DNA of 64,000 nt, taken from positions 1-64,000 of the forward strand of contig JAUCBJ010008216.1 of assembly GCA_032718475.1 (NCBI GenBank), read 5' to 3'. The notes beneath the pieces are model-generated. The model saw nothing but the letters and a program-made list of their open reading frames with translations. It ran no database searches and was not told the DNA's origin. This stretch comes from Nemertoderma westbladi (lineage: Eukaryota; Xenacoelomorpha; Nemertodermatida; Nemertodermatidae). Made by a program: the position numbers and the translations under genes. Within the stretch, counting starts at the first letter, position 1; each line of letters starts with the position of its first letter. Shown here piece by piece: positions 33,829-45,250 of this stretch.

Positions 33829-36800
33829 CCCTGCACCTGGCAGCAAGGGTACAGGGCATGACCCAGCAGATGAGCTGCAACAGCCAATGGTGGGTCATGT
33901 ACGCCAGAGTAGATATGGGTGATGGGCCTCATATCTGACTCCATTGCGACACCCACCCTGTGGAATGGCAAACCAGGGTGTGGTATTTGCCCCGAGAGCT
34001 GACTCGGCAAAAAAGCACCCCCCAACCCCCACTATGGATTACATTAGCAATGCGGAGGTCCGGCCACTAGAGGCCAGTGGAATTACCGGACACAATCGGC
34101 CTCACAGGCGTCAGTTAACTCCTGACCGGCTGCCTGTCTCACCCCCTACTGGAGAGAGAGCAGCCAACAATTCTTTGAGTCCCTTTCCTGATGACCTTTC
34201 TGGCCCAAACCCTGGGTCACCAGGGAGGCCAGATTGTGATGGGGAGAGGGATTCTGGAGTTGGAGGCTACTCTCATGTTCCACCCCGACCAACAAAGCCA
34301 TTGGTGAATCTGAGGCAAGTCACTAGACTAGCCTCAGTAAACACCCTAACACTCGGGTCCCCAATGCGACAAGGTGAGCTGACTGCCTTGGCAGATAAGC
34401 TTTCTCTTAGCGCAGTGGGTGTTCAAGAGCACCGAATGCAGACTGGACAGACTGATGAGGTTCTGATTAAGGACATGGGGGGCGGTTGGCGACTCGCCCT
34501 CGCGTCAGCAGATGATAGTGGCAATGGTGGAATTGGTCTATTGATGAATCCAACTGCACATGCAGCATTGGACAAAATAGACCAAATCTCTAACCGCATC
34601 ATCCGTTGCCACTTCTCATGTTCTGGAAGACTGGCTAAGAAGTTTCCTAAGGTGGTTCTGATTGTGTGCTACTCTCCAACTAGTGTTGCCCCTGTAGAGG
34701 AGGTGGAAAATTTCTACCACAATCTACAAGCAGCAACTGATGGAGTGGATCAGCATGCATTCTTAACATTCCTGGGAGACTTTAATGCAAGTCTGCATCA
34801 ATCGTCTACATCGCCCTGGGTCTATAGCAATAGTGTTAACCGAAATTCTGTCCATCTTCAGGATTTTATCTCTGGAAATGGATTGTTTTCGGCTGAAACC
34901 CAGTTCAAGAAGCGAACTGGAAAGCTATGGACTCATAGTGGACCCAGTGGTCACAAGTCCCAGATAGACCATATTCTGTTTCGTAGGAAATACAGGAGCT
35001 CTATACAAGACTGTAATGCATTTACACTTCGACCCTTCTCCAGTGATCACCGCCTTATTGTAAGACTTAGTCTGCGTGCTAGCAGAACAACGAAATCTGC
35101 ATTGCCACGGCATGACTGGTCCTCTCTGTTGCAACAGCCAAGTGTGAGATCCAGCTTCACACTACAGCTGAGCAACAGGTATGAGGCTCTTGCCTCTGAG
35201 GCGGCAGATCACTGTGAGGGCTATACTGCCTTTACAGAAGCAGTTAAGTTAGCAGCTGCAGAAACAGTTCCTGTATACCCTCGAAACAGGAAAAGGGCCC
35301 CCTGGACTGACAACAAAATTCAGAATTGCCGAAATGACCTTCATAAGGCGCAGAAAGAGTCCCGACTCAAACAGACTACAGCGGCCAAGAATGCAGTTAA
35401 AGCTGCATCTAGGTCCCTGAACAGGCAGTACTCTGTTAATCTACAGGAGCTAATAAACCAACAGGTTGATGCCATCAATGATGCTGACGACAGCAGGCAA
35501 TCATCCCAGGCATGGAAATCGATCAATCTGCTTACTGGGCGGAAAAGCCAACCAACCACCAAGGTTAAGGCTGAATCACCAGCCGATCGCCTCAATGGTT
35601 GGAAAGCCCACTTTGAAAAGCTCCTCAATAATGACAGGGTATTGCCTGATAACTTTATAGAAGTAAAAGTGTCTGAGTCTGTACTCCCAGATATTCCCAT
35701 TGGCGATATCTCCTTTGCAGAAGTGAAGGCTGCTGCAAAGAGCATTAAGACCAATCGTGCCAGTGGAGTAGATGGTGTTCCCCCTGAGGTCTTTAAAATA
35801 CCTGAGTGTTTAAAGCTAATCTATCCCATCATAGTAGACATGTACCGTACAACAAGAGTCCCACAAGAAATGAAAACAAATAAGTTGGTGCCAGTTCCCA
35901 AGAAGGGCAACCTAACACTCTATGGTTCTTTTCGGGGAATCTCATTGATCTCGATTGCTGCAAAACTATACAATAGAATTCTATTAAATCGCATCAGGGA
36001 TCCCATTGAGAGACTGCTACGTGGAAATCAGAATGGGTTCCGTAAAGGTCGTGGGACCATGGAGCCCATTTTGGCACTTAGAAGGATAATTGAAGAGTTA
36101 TCAAAAAAGAAAGACAGGCATCTGGCTGTTATCTTTGTTGACTTCTTCAAGGCCTTTGATTCAGTCTCTCGCTCACGTATGTTCAGCATACTTTCATTAT
36201 ATGGGATTCCTGATGAAATTATTGCAGCAATCAGATCAGTATACGAGGGTTCGACAACATTTGTGTCTACTGTTGACGGTGACACAGAACCATTTGAAGT
36301 GTTATGGGGCGTCCTCCAAGGAGACACACTTGCACCATTCTTGTTCATTATTGTGGTTGACTATGTTCTACGCATGTCCTTAGATCATCATAATGATGAT
36401 GGGGTGATGATAACTCCACCTACTGGCTCCAGAAGTCGAGGAAATCCTGCCAAGTACCTAACTGATCTAGACTTTGCTGATGACTTAGGAGTACTCTCAG
36501 AATCATTAGAGGGAGCCCAGCGGCTCCTCAGCTCATTAGAACATGCTGCTTCTAGTGTTGGTCTTTTTATTAACTCCAGAAAGACCAAAATTCTGACAGT
36601 TAACTTTGAAAGTCCTCAGCAAGTCTCTGATCGGATGAGCATAAGCTCAAAGGATGGTATGCTTGAGCATGTGGACGACTTCTGTTACCTGGGATCATGG
36701 ATCCGGAAGTCAGGTGAGGACCTTCGAATACGTAAGGGAAAGGCATGGGCAGCCTTGAATAGGCTTTCCAGGATTTGGAAGTCACCTAGAATTAATCGGA

Positions 36801-37295
36801 AACTTAAGGTCCGATTATTTAGAGCAGCAGTAGTTCCAGTACTCCTCTACGGGAGTCCATGCTGGGCTCTAACTGCTGAGGACACCAAATCTCTGGATGG
36901 CACATTAACAAGAATGCTACGCCGGGTACATTGTGTCAAGTACAATGCACACATCTCCAACCAGACACTATATAACATTGGAGGTGTCTCATTGGTTCCC
37001 CCAAGCTTGACACTAGGACAAAATCGCCTCCGCTTTGCAGGACATTGCTTTCGCCGCGAGGACCAGCCAGTGCATAATCTTGTACTTTGGCAGCCTCATA
37101 GAGTGAATAAGCATGGTGGACAGCCCATGACTTTCTTGAGACGCATCTTAAAGGACACTCGCCTTAAAGATGCGGATGATCTAGCAAATGTCATGGGTGA
37201 TAGGGAGTTGTGGCGGTGCAATTTTGTTGACAAGCCGGCACAGCATTCTTAAAAATGCAGCTGCAATGCCGCATGCCGATCCTAGTAGTAGTAGT
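33829..37295 (+). mobile_element. LINE family A, full-length RTE-like element with 13-bp target duplication
   Basis: Flanked by agatagtatttat at 33816-33828 and 37296-37308. The 3467-bp element has a 5' UTR of about 136 bp, one long ORF, a 43-bp 3' UTR and a (tag)n tail. A single APE-RT ORF, a very short 3' UTR and a simple-sequence tail are features of the RTE group. Clade placement needs a tree. It sits in the sense orientation in the guanylyl cyclase intron. This is the reference copy for the other LINE A pieces in the window. Confidence 0.95.
33965..37252 (+). CDS. LINE A polyprotein: apurinic-type endonuclease plus reverse transcriptase
   Basis: 1095 codons from the first in-frame ATG (MANQGVVF); the frame is open upstream to 33944 without another ATG. 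After a proline-rich N-terminus of about 110 residues comes an APE-type endonuclease: GVQEHRM (metal-binding E), LGDFNASL near 270, SQIDHILF near 332 and SSDHRLIV near 358. The RT follows with ASGVDGVPPEVFK near 598, FRGISLISIAAKLYN near 656, VDFFKAFDSVSR near 723 (first catalytic D), GVLQGDTLAPF near 780 and LTDLDFADDLG near 836 (catalytic DD), then a C-terminal region with FCYLGSW and GSPCWALTAED. No stop or frameshift, so it could be competent. Compared with two other copies it lacks three residues (AKV) after SSDHRLIV, which might impair the nuclease edge. Confidence 0.95.
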   Translation: MANQGVVFAPRADSAKKHPPTPTMDYISNAEVRPLEASGITGHNRPHRRQLTPDRLPVSPPTGERAANNSLSPFPDDLSGPNPGSPGRPDCDGERDSGVGGYSHVPPRPTKPLVNLRQVTRLASVNTLTLGSPMRQGELTALADKLSLSAVGVQEHRMQTGQTDEVLIKDMGGGWRLALASADDSGNGGIGLLMNPTAHAALDKIDQISNRIIRCHFSCSGRLAKKFPKVVLIVCYSPTSVAPVEEVENFYHNLQAATDGVDQHAFLTFLGDFNASLHQSSTSPWVYSNSVNRNSVHLQDFISGNGLFSAETQFKKRTGKLWTHSGPSGHKSQIDHILFRRKYRSSIQDCNAFTLRPFSSDHRLIVRLSLRASRTTKSALPRHDWSSLLQQPSVRSSFTLQLSNRYEALASEAADHCEGYTAFTEAVKLAAAETVPVYPRNRKRAPWTDNKIQNCRNDLHKAQKESRLKQTTAAKNAVKAASRSLNRQYSVNLQELINQQVDAINDADDSRQSSQAWKSINLLTGRKSQPTTKVKAESPADRLNGWKAHFEKLLNNDRVLPDNFIEVKVSESVLPDIPIGDISFAEVKAAAKSIKTNRASGVDGVPPEVFKIPECLKLIYPIIVDMYRTTRVPQEMKTNKLVPVPKKGNLTLYGSFRGISLISIAAKLYNRILLNRIRDPIERLLRGNQNGFRKGRGTMEPILALRRIIEELSKKKDRHLAVIFVDFFKAFDSVSRSRMFSILSLYGIPDEIIAAIRSVYEGSTTFVSTVDGDTEPFEVLWGVLQGDTLAPFLFIIVVDYVLRMSLDHHNDDGVMITPPTGSRSRGNPAKYLTDLDFADDLGVLSESLEGAQRLLSSLEHAASSVGLFINSRKTKILTVNFESPQQVSDRMSISSKDGMLEHVDDFCYLGSWIRKSGEDLRIRKGKAWAALNRLSRIWKSPRINRKLKVRLFRAAVVPVLLYGSPCWALTAEDTKSLDGTLTRMLRRVHCVKYNAHISNQTLYNIGGVSLVPPSLTLGQNRLRFAGHCFRREDQPVHNLVLWQPHRVNKHGGQPMTFLRRILKDTRLKDADDLANVMGDRELWRCNFVDKPAQHS

Positions 37296-37308
37296 AGATA
37301 GTATTTAT

Positions 37309-38246
37309 TACTCTAAAATAATAAGAACTGTACCGGTAACAATAGCTAATAATTTCATAAGGGCCACTTAGATCCAACTAACATTAAGGTTATATGTTAC
37401 GATATATGGCGCTGTGTACTGAAGCAGCCCACTATACAATACAGTATAAAGTATTTCAGATAAGTCATTAAAATGTACGGCCGTGATTAGATATGGACAA
37501 TAAAATATCCAAGTTTATATATTTCATCCGTTTTTGTACAGTATGTAGTTTGCGTATGTAATTTTATAATAAAATCTTAGTAAATAACATTTATGGTGGC
37601 AAACTTTCATAAAACTTTAATACGAATTTGCCGTTTATCAATATTGAATGAACTAATTGTCTATTTGTGTTAATTTCCTTTTTTATTTCTCCCTAAATTG
37701 GCTTTATATCGAATTTATGCTTAATGTGCTTTAATAATCGAGAAATTAATGTTATGGCCAGCAACCTATAAGCCCACCGGGACAGATTTCATTACCATAT
37801 ATGGTAATAATTTGTGAAATGGGGCGAAAGGGATCACAACCCAGCTTCCCCATTGGCCCAGCTGTTTTAGGTTAGTCTAATGGTGGCAGGGTTTGTTGGA
37901 TCAATGAAACGATTATTGCGTCATAGATATTTCGTCAGCTATAAATTTGCAGTGCTTCAGTCTCTTATTACCGTTTCCACCCGTATTACCCTGTTTTTTT
38001 ACCTGTCTTCATATACTTTGCAGTATTCTGTATGTTTTGAATTCTTTGCTATTTTTCTTTCTTCTAATTATGTAAATCGTTAATGCTGATTCCTCAGATT
38101 ACTTCTAGATTACAATTTCTAATAATGATTTCTGCATTGACTCTTGATTTCTATGTAATTGAGTTGTGAAAATCCTTACGGGTTGCAGTTTCCGTCTGTT
38201 TCAAATCTGAATAAACGTGAACTAGTTAAGATTACAAGTAGTACTG
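37309..38246. other. No gene recognised
   Basis: AT-rich intronic sequence. Nothing coding or repetitive that I can support. Confidence 0.6.
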
Positions 38247-38481
38247 TTACCATCTCACTGCTAACCACTCCTTGCATTTCGTTGACTCTGATACGCTGGC
38301 CTGTACCAACCACGTTGAGGCTATGTGGAACATAGCAAAGAGACGAAACAAACGAGAAATGGGAACTTCACGAGTCCTACTAGACACCTACCTCATTGAA
38401 TTCATGTGGAGGAAAATGAATGGAGATGATCCATTCGAGCACCTTCTTTCTGGAATTCGTGCGTCTTATCCACTGAACTAA
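38247..38481 (+). pseudogene. Merlin-type DNA transposase, C-terminal remnant
   Basis: Open frame ending in a stop at 38481 that reads FVDSDTLACTNHVEAMW, then K-R-R-N-K-R, GTSRVLLDTYLIEFMWR and DPFEHLLSGIRASYP. This is the end of the IS1595/ISXO2-like DDE domain of Merlin transposons: the T-N-x-x-E-x-x-W box (last catalytic acid) and the Y-L-x-E-F-M-W-R box. No N-terminal domain or terminal repeats were found, so this is a fragment. The intact frame suggests only moderate age. Confidence 0.78.
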
Positions 38482-39848
38482 ATTAATTTCTAATCAATAG
38501 TACTCTTCCGTGAATGCATGTTATTGTTTATTTTATTAATAAATGCTAGCTACCATAAATTCTAGAATATAAATGAGTTCAATATCAAAATTTTCATTCA
38601 TGAATAGTCTTAAAATGTAAAAAAAATGACTTGCAATTTCTTTGAAAATATGCCCCCGTTTCCGAAAAATAACCGTATTTGGGGGGGGTGACGATCCAGA
38701 CTTCGTCTCAACGTTAGGGGGTAGAATTAGGGTTTAGTTAGGAGGCCTATGTGTGGCTTTGGGAGGCCTTTGCTTCTTGCATTGATATACTAACGTACTA
38801 GTATACTAGTATATTAGCACACTAGCAGACTGGTATTCTAGCGCTCTAGTCGACACTAGCTGACTGGCGCTTCTAGCTATAATATATATATATATATTTT
38901 GAGATTTAAATAAATATTTGATTTGATTTGACTAGCTTTATTGATACGCTATTTTATGTTGTGTTGCTAAAGAGTGCCGGATTCTTGATCGTGAATGCTT
39001 AGATAGGCGCTGTTTTCTTGATTGTTTTCCATTTCTTAGTTTATGCTTATTAATTGCTGATTAGGACAAAATAATACAGTATTTAGGCTGTTGCTAGTAT
39101 AACTCAGTACGTAATAAATTAGAAGTACGTATTCTGGAATACTTAGTAATTAGTACGCAAATTCGTATTTATGACACTGTAGTTAATTTAGCAATGTTAA
39201 AATAAAATAAAGAATTTGTACGCAGCATAGTGGAGAGTAGTTTAGGTAATTGTTTTAGAATACCGTAGACTATTCAACGCAAGGCGGTTATTTGGAAATA
39301 GCGGGGCAATGGGCTGACAGCGGTATCTAGTATACAGTAGTAATTCGCTGGTCTAAAGCCAGCCAAAGGCCAAGTTTTGACATTAAGAAAATAAACAGAT
39401 TTATCCCGTTATAATATTAAAATATTCTCACGTGAAATATTTCGCCCTATAAATTCCAGTGTTTTTGTGATAGGTGAACGCCGAGTGTTAGACCACCCGC
39501 ACTCATTTTAAGTAGCCTAGGGAGCCATTTCAGATTTATTGTTTTGGTTATCGCTGTGTGTGGCTTATAGATTCGAACAGTTAGCTCTCTGTTGAGAAAT
39601 CGGAAGAGAAAGGAGCGAGTGATTGTCAGAGCCGTATAGTTTGTAATAGTAACATATATAGCGGACGGTTCTGAAATTCTGCTTGCATTCAACAGAAGAA
39701 ATTGCGTTGGACCAAGTTGGAGCGCTTAACATTATATTTATAACACATGGAGAGAAAGTACCCACGAGACATTAGGATAAATTATTCATACAATTATAGA
39801 AGGGATTATAATGTACGAATATAGGAGAGATCATCAGAGTAGAGATAG
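38482..39848. other. No gene recognised
   Basis: AT-rich intron sequence with a G run at about 38681-38689 and repeated actag/ctagta motifs at 38790-38870. No coding signal. Confidence 0.6.
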
Positions 39849-40693
39849 TAGAGTAGATAGAGAGTAGAGAGTAGAGAGTAAAGAGTAGAGAGTAGAAAGT
39901 AGAAAGTAGAGAATAGAGAGTAGAGAGTAGAAAGTAGAAAGTAGAGAGTAGAGAGTAGATAGTAGAGAGTAGAGAATAGAGAGTAGAGAGTAGAAAGTAG
40001 AGAGTAGAGAGTAGAGAATAGAGAGTAGAGAGTAGAGAGTAGAGAGTAGAGAGTAGAGAGTAGATAGTAGAGAGTAGAGAGTAGAGAGTAGAGAGTAGAG
40101 AGTAGAGAGTAGAGAGTAGAGAGTAGAGAGTAGAGAGTAGAGAGTAGAGAGTAGAGAGTAGAGAGTAGAGAGTAGAGAGTAGAGAGTAGAGAGTAGAGAG
40201 TAGAGAGTAGAGAGTAGAGAGTAGAGAGTAGAGAGTAGAGAGTAGAGAGTAGAGAGTAGAGAGTAGAGAGTAGAGAGTAGAGAGTAGAGAGTAGAGAGTA
40301 GAGAGTAGAGAGTAGAGAGTAGAGAGTAGAGAGTAGAGAGTAGAGAGTAGAGAGTAGAGAGTAGAGAGTAGAGAGTAGAGAGTAGAGAGTAGAGAGTAGA
40401 GAGTAGAGAGTAGAGAGTAGAGAGTAGAGAGTAGAGAGTAGAGAGTAGAGAGTAGAGAGTAGAGAGTAGAGAGTAGAGAGTAGAGAGTAGAGAGTAGAGA
40501 GTAGAGAGTAGAGAGTAGAGAGTAGAGAGTAGAAAGTAGAGAGTAGAGAGTAGAGAGTAGAGAGTAGAGAGTAGAGCGTAGAGCGTAGAGAGTAGAGAGT
40601 AGAAAGTAGAGAGGAGAGAGTAGAGAGGAGAGAGGAGAGAGTAGAGAGGAGAGAGGAGAGAGTAGAGAGGAGAGAGGAGAGAGAGGAGAGTCA
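39849..40693. repeat. 7-bp satellite (gagagta)n
   Basis: Roughly 120 units of gagagta, nearly perfect from 40060 to 40530 and with variants (aaagta, atagta, gaggaga) toward both ends. On the minus strand the stop-free unit gives long leucine/serine/tyrosine frames, which are artefacts. The sequence is strongly purine-biased on one strand, so it may form triplex or single-stranded structures. Confidence 0.97.
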
Positions 40694-41690
40694 GAGTACA
40701 AAGAGAAAACGAACCATAACGGCAAAACCTACAAAACAAAGATAATGAATGCAAAACCATTACTAACTAATGCGGCGGTTACAAAACAACTTAAATATCG
40801 TACCAGTACTATTATACTAGTACTCTTATTGGTTGTTATGGTTTACTTAACATTGTTTCTATGGCCAGGTGCCTTGTGTGAAATTTGTCATTTGACCGTC
40901 ATGAGTCATAAATTCCACTTTCTAAATTGTCTCAAGACTGATTTTTTATTTTGTAGCAATTTGTCTTTCTTTTGATATTATTTTTTCTGCTTTTTCCACT
41001 GCTCCGGTAGGTATTTTGGAAGTTTTGTGCATGATTATTATATTACTATTTATTTGATGTATGGGATCCGTACCTACTGGACTGTACCAGTTTTTGATAA
41101 ATAAAGAGACTAATAATATAAATATTGAGTAGAGTTGGGGCTGTTGCGCGGTCTACTGGCGGGTGTTAGACACCCGGGATGTAAGAGATTCCTGCACTCT
41201 GCTAGAATTAGGGAAGTACACACACAGTCCCTCCACTGCCTTTCGATGGCCCATGTTGCAAAAATCACACTAGGGGTTTAGTTGGAGACCTAATTAGACA
41301 GAGACCATATGCTGGGGTGATGGTAATGACTCCAGAGAGATGAAATCCAGGTGGAGAGCGCAAATGGAGCATTTGCGCCGTGAGAGTGCATGGTCGACGG
41401 CGTTGGCCATGTGGTATTGTTCTAGAATATTACAGTATTATTAATCCCATGTAAAGTTAAAACTTAAAGCCCATGTTGCTGATGGAAAATAACAAATGCC
41501 TACCTTGATTTTGTTAAGGTCAGTTTTGTTTATACTTGAAGGCTTACATATATAAGTATACATGGGCATAATATTTCAAATACTTTTGTTGCGCCTGTCG
41601 ATTAGTATAAATCAACAGGCGCATAGACCCCCCCCCCCCCCCCCCCCCCAATTTATATTACTTGCACATGAACATTAGTAGGACTACAGA
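40694..41690. other. No gene recognised; C-tract
   Basis: Intronic sequence. A run of about 22 C lies at 41629-41650. No ORF that resembles a protein. Confidence 0.6.
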
Positions 41691-41826
41691 AGTACTTGGG
41701 TATTTCTGTATTCACAATATTCAACTACCATATATGAAGATAGGGTACGTTTTGACTAAAATTCTGCATCTGATGTAACGTTTTGACTAGGCCTATCTGC
41801 CAAAAGAACCTCCACTATATCTGCCC
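41691..41826. repeat. Dispersed repeat, left half, split by LINE D
   Basis: Near-identical to 47030-47160 (agtacttgg, then gatagggtacgttttgacta, then gccaaaagaacctccactat). The continuation tacatgtaggcctaccata is found at 45231, on the far side of LINE D, and at 47161 in the uninterrupted copy. The copy at 47030-47180 is therefore an empty-site reference. Element type unknown. Confidence 0.85.
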
Positions 41827-44800
41827 TAGTTAGTTAGTTAGTTAGTTTATTGTCGTATCCGGGATGAAAACTCAAACAAACAATATAAACAACAAGCACC
41901 ATAAAGCAAAGGATAGACCAATTATAAAATGTATACTAAATATATACTACTTACGATATACTGTACTACCGAAGTATATTTCCGATTTCTATTGGATACG
42001 ATATAATTGTATTCCTGATTTATTCTACTTAATTAATTATACTAAATGTACTACAAATTTCTGATAATGACAGAAAGAAATTTAAATTGAAAATTGAAAT
42101 TAAGCCGATCGTTATTCGTTACATTATTACTTTTTGTGTACCTCGATAATTTCATGACACAAACTAGTTAGTTCTGAATTGCTCAAACTCCCTAGGGCCG
42201 TTGGTAGATCTCTGTCACTACTCTCAAGGTATTTGGCTCTTTGCAATGACGATAAAGAGCATTGTAGAAATATATGTGTGTCCGTTTGAATGTCACCGCA
42301 CGCGCATAGTCGTTCGTCTCTTGGGATACGCGACCATCTTCCCATTTCCATTGGTAGCGACGTCGAACTCATCCGTATTCTAGTAAAGTCAATTCTTTGA
42401 AATTCTGGAATAGAGGAGTCACTATAAACTGAAAGGCAGACTAAATTCGGGTTGAACTGGAGGTAATTTGATATCCTCGTGGAATTTCTAACATTTGCTG
42501 TGGTACGCTCTTTTATCACGTTTAATGAGGATTGAGGGTTATTAGTATTACCATTCATCATGTTGTCAATATATTTACCACACGGGCTTTTTAGACTCGA
42601 TGCTAATTTTATTGCGAACTCGTGGTAACTTCCGACGAAATTAGATCTCTTTGTTAACCCTTGAAGAAAGTTCTTTTGTCGTATTTTTATTGTTGTCTCT
42701 ATATGTTCCACTCCTGTTTCTATCCATGTTAAATCATTTGGTGTCGTGCATCTCACGTTTAGTAAATGTTTAAGAGACTTTATGGTCATTGATACGATCG
42801 GTTTAATATTGTTACACAGCCATGTCTCGCTTCCGTATAACAATTTTGATTGTAAGGCAGCGTTCCATACCAATTTTTTTACAGTAAATGGGGCATCAGC
42901 GTTTTTTGCTAGGAATGATGAAAACTTGTTGTAGTTGGACATGCGGGAATTCATATCGTCGGTGGCCTGCACAGATATCGGGTTGATGGAAATGGTTGCT
43001 CCAAGATATACATATGAATCAACGCATAGTAAGATGATGTCATCAACTTTAATGGGGTCTTGATCTTGGGTTGATTCGGCCGAGGATAAAAATTTTGATT
43101 TTGTTGGGTGGATTATCATACCCAGCTCATCACTTTTCTTCTTTATTCGCCGTACTTTTTCGATTAGAATACTGCGTGAAGTGGCACAAACACAGGTATC
43201 ATCCATTAATAATAATAAGTGAAAACTGCGCAACCAATCATCTTCTCCCATGTCGTCAACCACATCCACTATAGGGTCTATATGGGCGCAGAATAATGGG
43301 CAACTCGATGGTTTTCCCTGACCCACCCCTGCAGTACTCTCGAATACGCAGGAACCGAATTTGTTTGTAGTGTTTTGCATAGATCTAGCGAGGGCCATAA
43401 GAAACTTCGCGCCGCATCCTTTATCTATTAATCGTTGAAGAAGCTTTGTGCGGTCGACTTTATCGTAGGCTTTTTCATAGTCGATAAATGCGATGAATAG
43501 TTGTTTTTTCATACGTATGGATATATCTATAATTAGCCTGATACATAAAATTTGTTCCATGCAACCGCGACCTGGCTGCCCACCAGCCTGTTTCAGGTGC
43601 GGTTTGTACCATAAGTTGAAGCGTTTTGTTAAAACCGAATCATATAGTTTTGCTAGTGCTGGTGCTACCGAAATTCCCCGGTAATTTTTCGGTAAAAACC
43701 GTCTGCCCTTTTTAAAAATTGCGAAAAAATTTGACATAGACCACTCACTTGGATACTGGGTGTTGCCAGAAAATACACGGTTGAAAAATTGCGTGAGTGA
43801 TATAAGCCAATCTTCATTCAGCAGCTTTAACAGGCCCGGGGGTAGTCCGTCTACACCGGCTGCCTTGTTTGGTTTTAAGGAGTTTATACATTCGGCAACC
43901 TCGTTCGGGTTTATATCATCGTCCAGGACAGGGATGTTCAGAGTTACCTTGGCAATTTTTTCATTTATAAAGTGCTCCAAATCATTGGTGAATTTTGGTG
44001 ACAGCAGGTCTTTAAAATAATTTGCGAATTCACTGTCGGTAGGCGTATACTTTATTTCATCATTTCTGATGTCATGGTTCACAGTTCCATTCCAATTTAT
44101 TGCGTTCCACAATGTTTTCGGTTCATTGATAGCCACTAACCATTGCCATCGTGCTATTGAGTTTTTACTGCTCGTATCCCTTGACACAGGCATATGTTTG
44201 TTTCGCTTTATCGATGGGCATTGTTTGGCTAGTTGAGTTAGTGAGGAAACTATGGTGGTATTAAATTGTGCTCCGGTTGATATTGGGTTATTGTTATTTC
44301 CTGGTGGGTTCATGTTATTTATTTTTTCTTTAAACAGTTGTACATCGATACGACTGTACCGGTTACAGGGTTTACTTTGACTTTGTGTAATGTGTGTTTC
44401 GCCCAGTTGATTCGCTCGTGTTAGCAAACTGTCCAGGTCTGTATACTCAGCTGTAAAGTCAAAACTTAACGCAGCATGATCCGTATATTTCACTGATTGT
44501 ATAACCGTCAAGAATCCAATATATTGTAATATGGAGGGGCTGCACAGTACCCAGTCCACTTGGGAAACCCACTTGCTACCTTGTTTATAAGTCAGGTCGC
44601 CATGGTAACTATTTGTTGGAGTATTGAGATGATTAAGGGGAACTAGCGTACATGCTGAGCATAAACGGCGAATTTCACGACCGGACTATTTACTATTTAG
44701 GACTGTATCCGGGTTTGTCGAAAATGTCATGTTTGCTTTATTGTCTGTAAAATAATCTAAGTTGCTAAGTCTGGCGTTGATATCTCCGAACACTACAACT

Positions 44801-45230
44801 TTACTATATTTATGATACTGTTCATTTATTATCGAAAATGCACTAAATTCATGATAAGGCGAATCGGTTGGGGAGATATACACAGCGCATCAATCAAAAA
44901 GGCTAGAATCAAAAATTAACGAGAACCAAATTTGATCTTTATAAACATTTACATTGCATACGTTATTAATAATTGTAGAACGGATGAACAGACCTACACC
45001 ACCTCGTAGTTCCTCACCTCGGATACATTGGCTTCGAATAAATGAAAAACCTGCCAAAGCAATTGGGTACTGAGTTTTGAGCTCTGAAATTGCGATTATG
45101 TCATACTGAGCTGCTAGTTTAGAGTAATAGTCACTTTCCAGTTTCCCGGTAACACCATTAATATTTATTGCTAAAAATTGTATAGAGTTTTTCATCCCAT
45201 GACTTAAAAAAAAAACATACATAAACACAC
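41827..45230 (-). mobile_element. LINE family D, almost full length
   Basis: Borders are inferred from the uninterrupted repeat copy at 47030-47180. The 3' end (left) carries an (aact)n tail after a 300-bp 3' UTR. The 5' end lies about 2-35 bp from the first ATGs. Target duplication is at most ta. Length is about 3.4 kb. It lies antisense in the guanylyl cyclase intron. Confidence 0.85.
42127..45228 (-). pseudogene. LINE D polyprotein: endonuclease plus RT, two in-frame stops
   Basis: One continuous frame from 45228 (ATG; a second at 45195) to 42127, interrupted only by a TGA at 44890-44892 and a TAG at 44686-44688. Endonuclease: ININGVTGKL, IIAISELKT, VVFGDINARL and TDHAALSFDF. RT: NKAAGVDGLPPGLLKLL, NYRGISVAPALAKLYD, IAFIDYEKAYDKVDR, GVGQGKPSSCPLFCAHID and LLLLMDDTCV, so the catalytic box is M-D-D rather than Y-A-D-D. 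Near the C-terminus LCACGDIQTDTHIFLQC is a C-x-C-x7-H-x4-C finger. With only two nonsense changes in over 1000 codons the insertion is recent or the stops are sequencing or real single events. Confidence 0.88.
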
Positions 45231-45250
45231 TACATGTAGGCCTACCATAT

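Noticed and set aside
39772-40760. Minus-strand ORFs of over 300 residues with LLSTLYS repeats
   Set aside because: Artefact of the 7-bp gagagta satellite, open in more than one frame.
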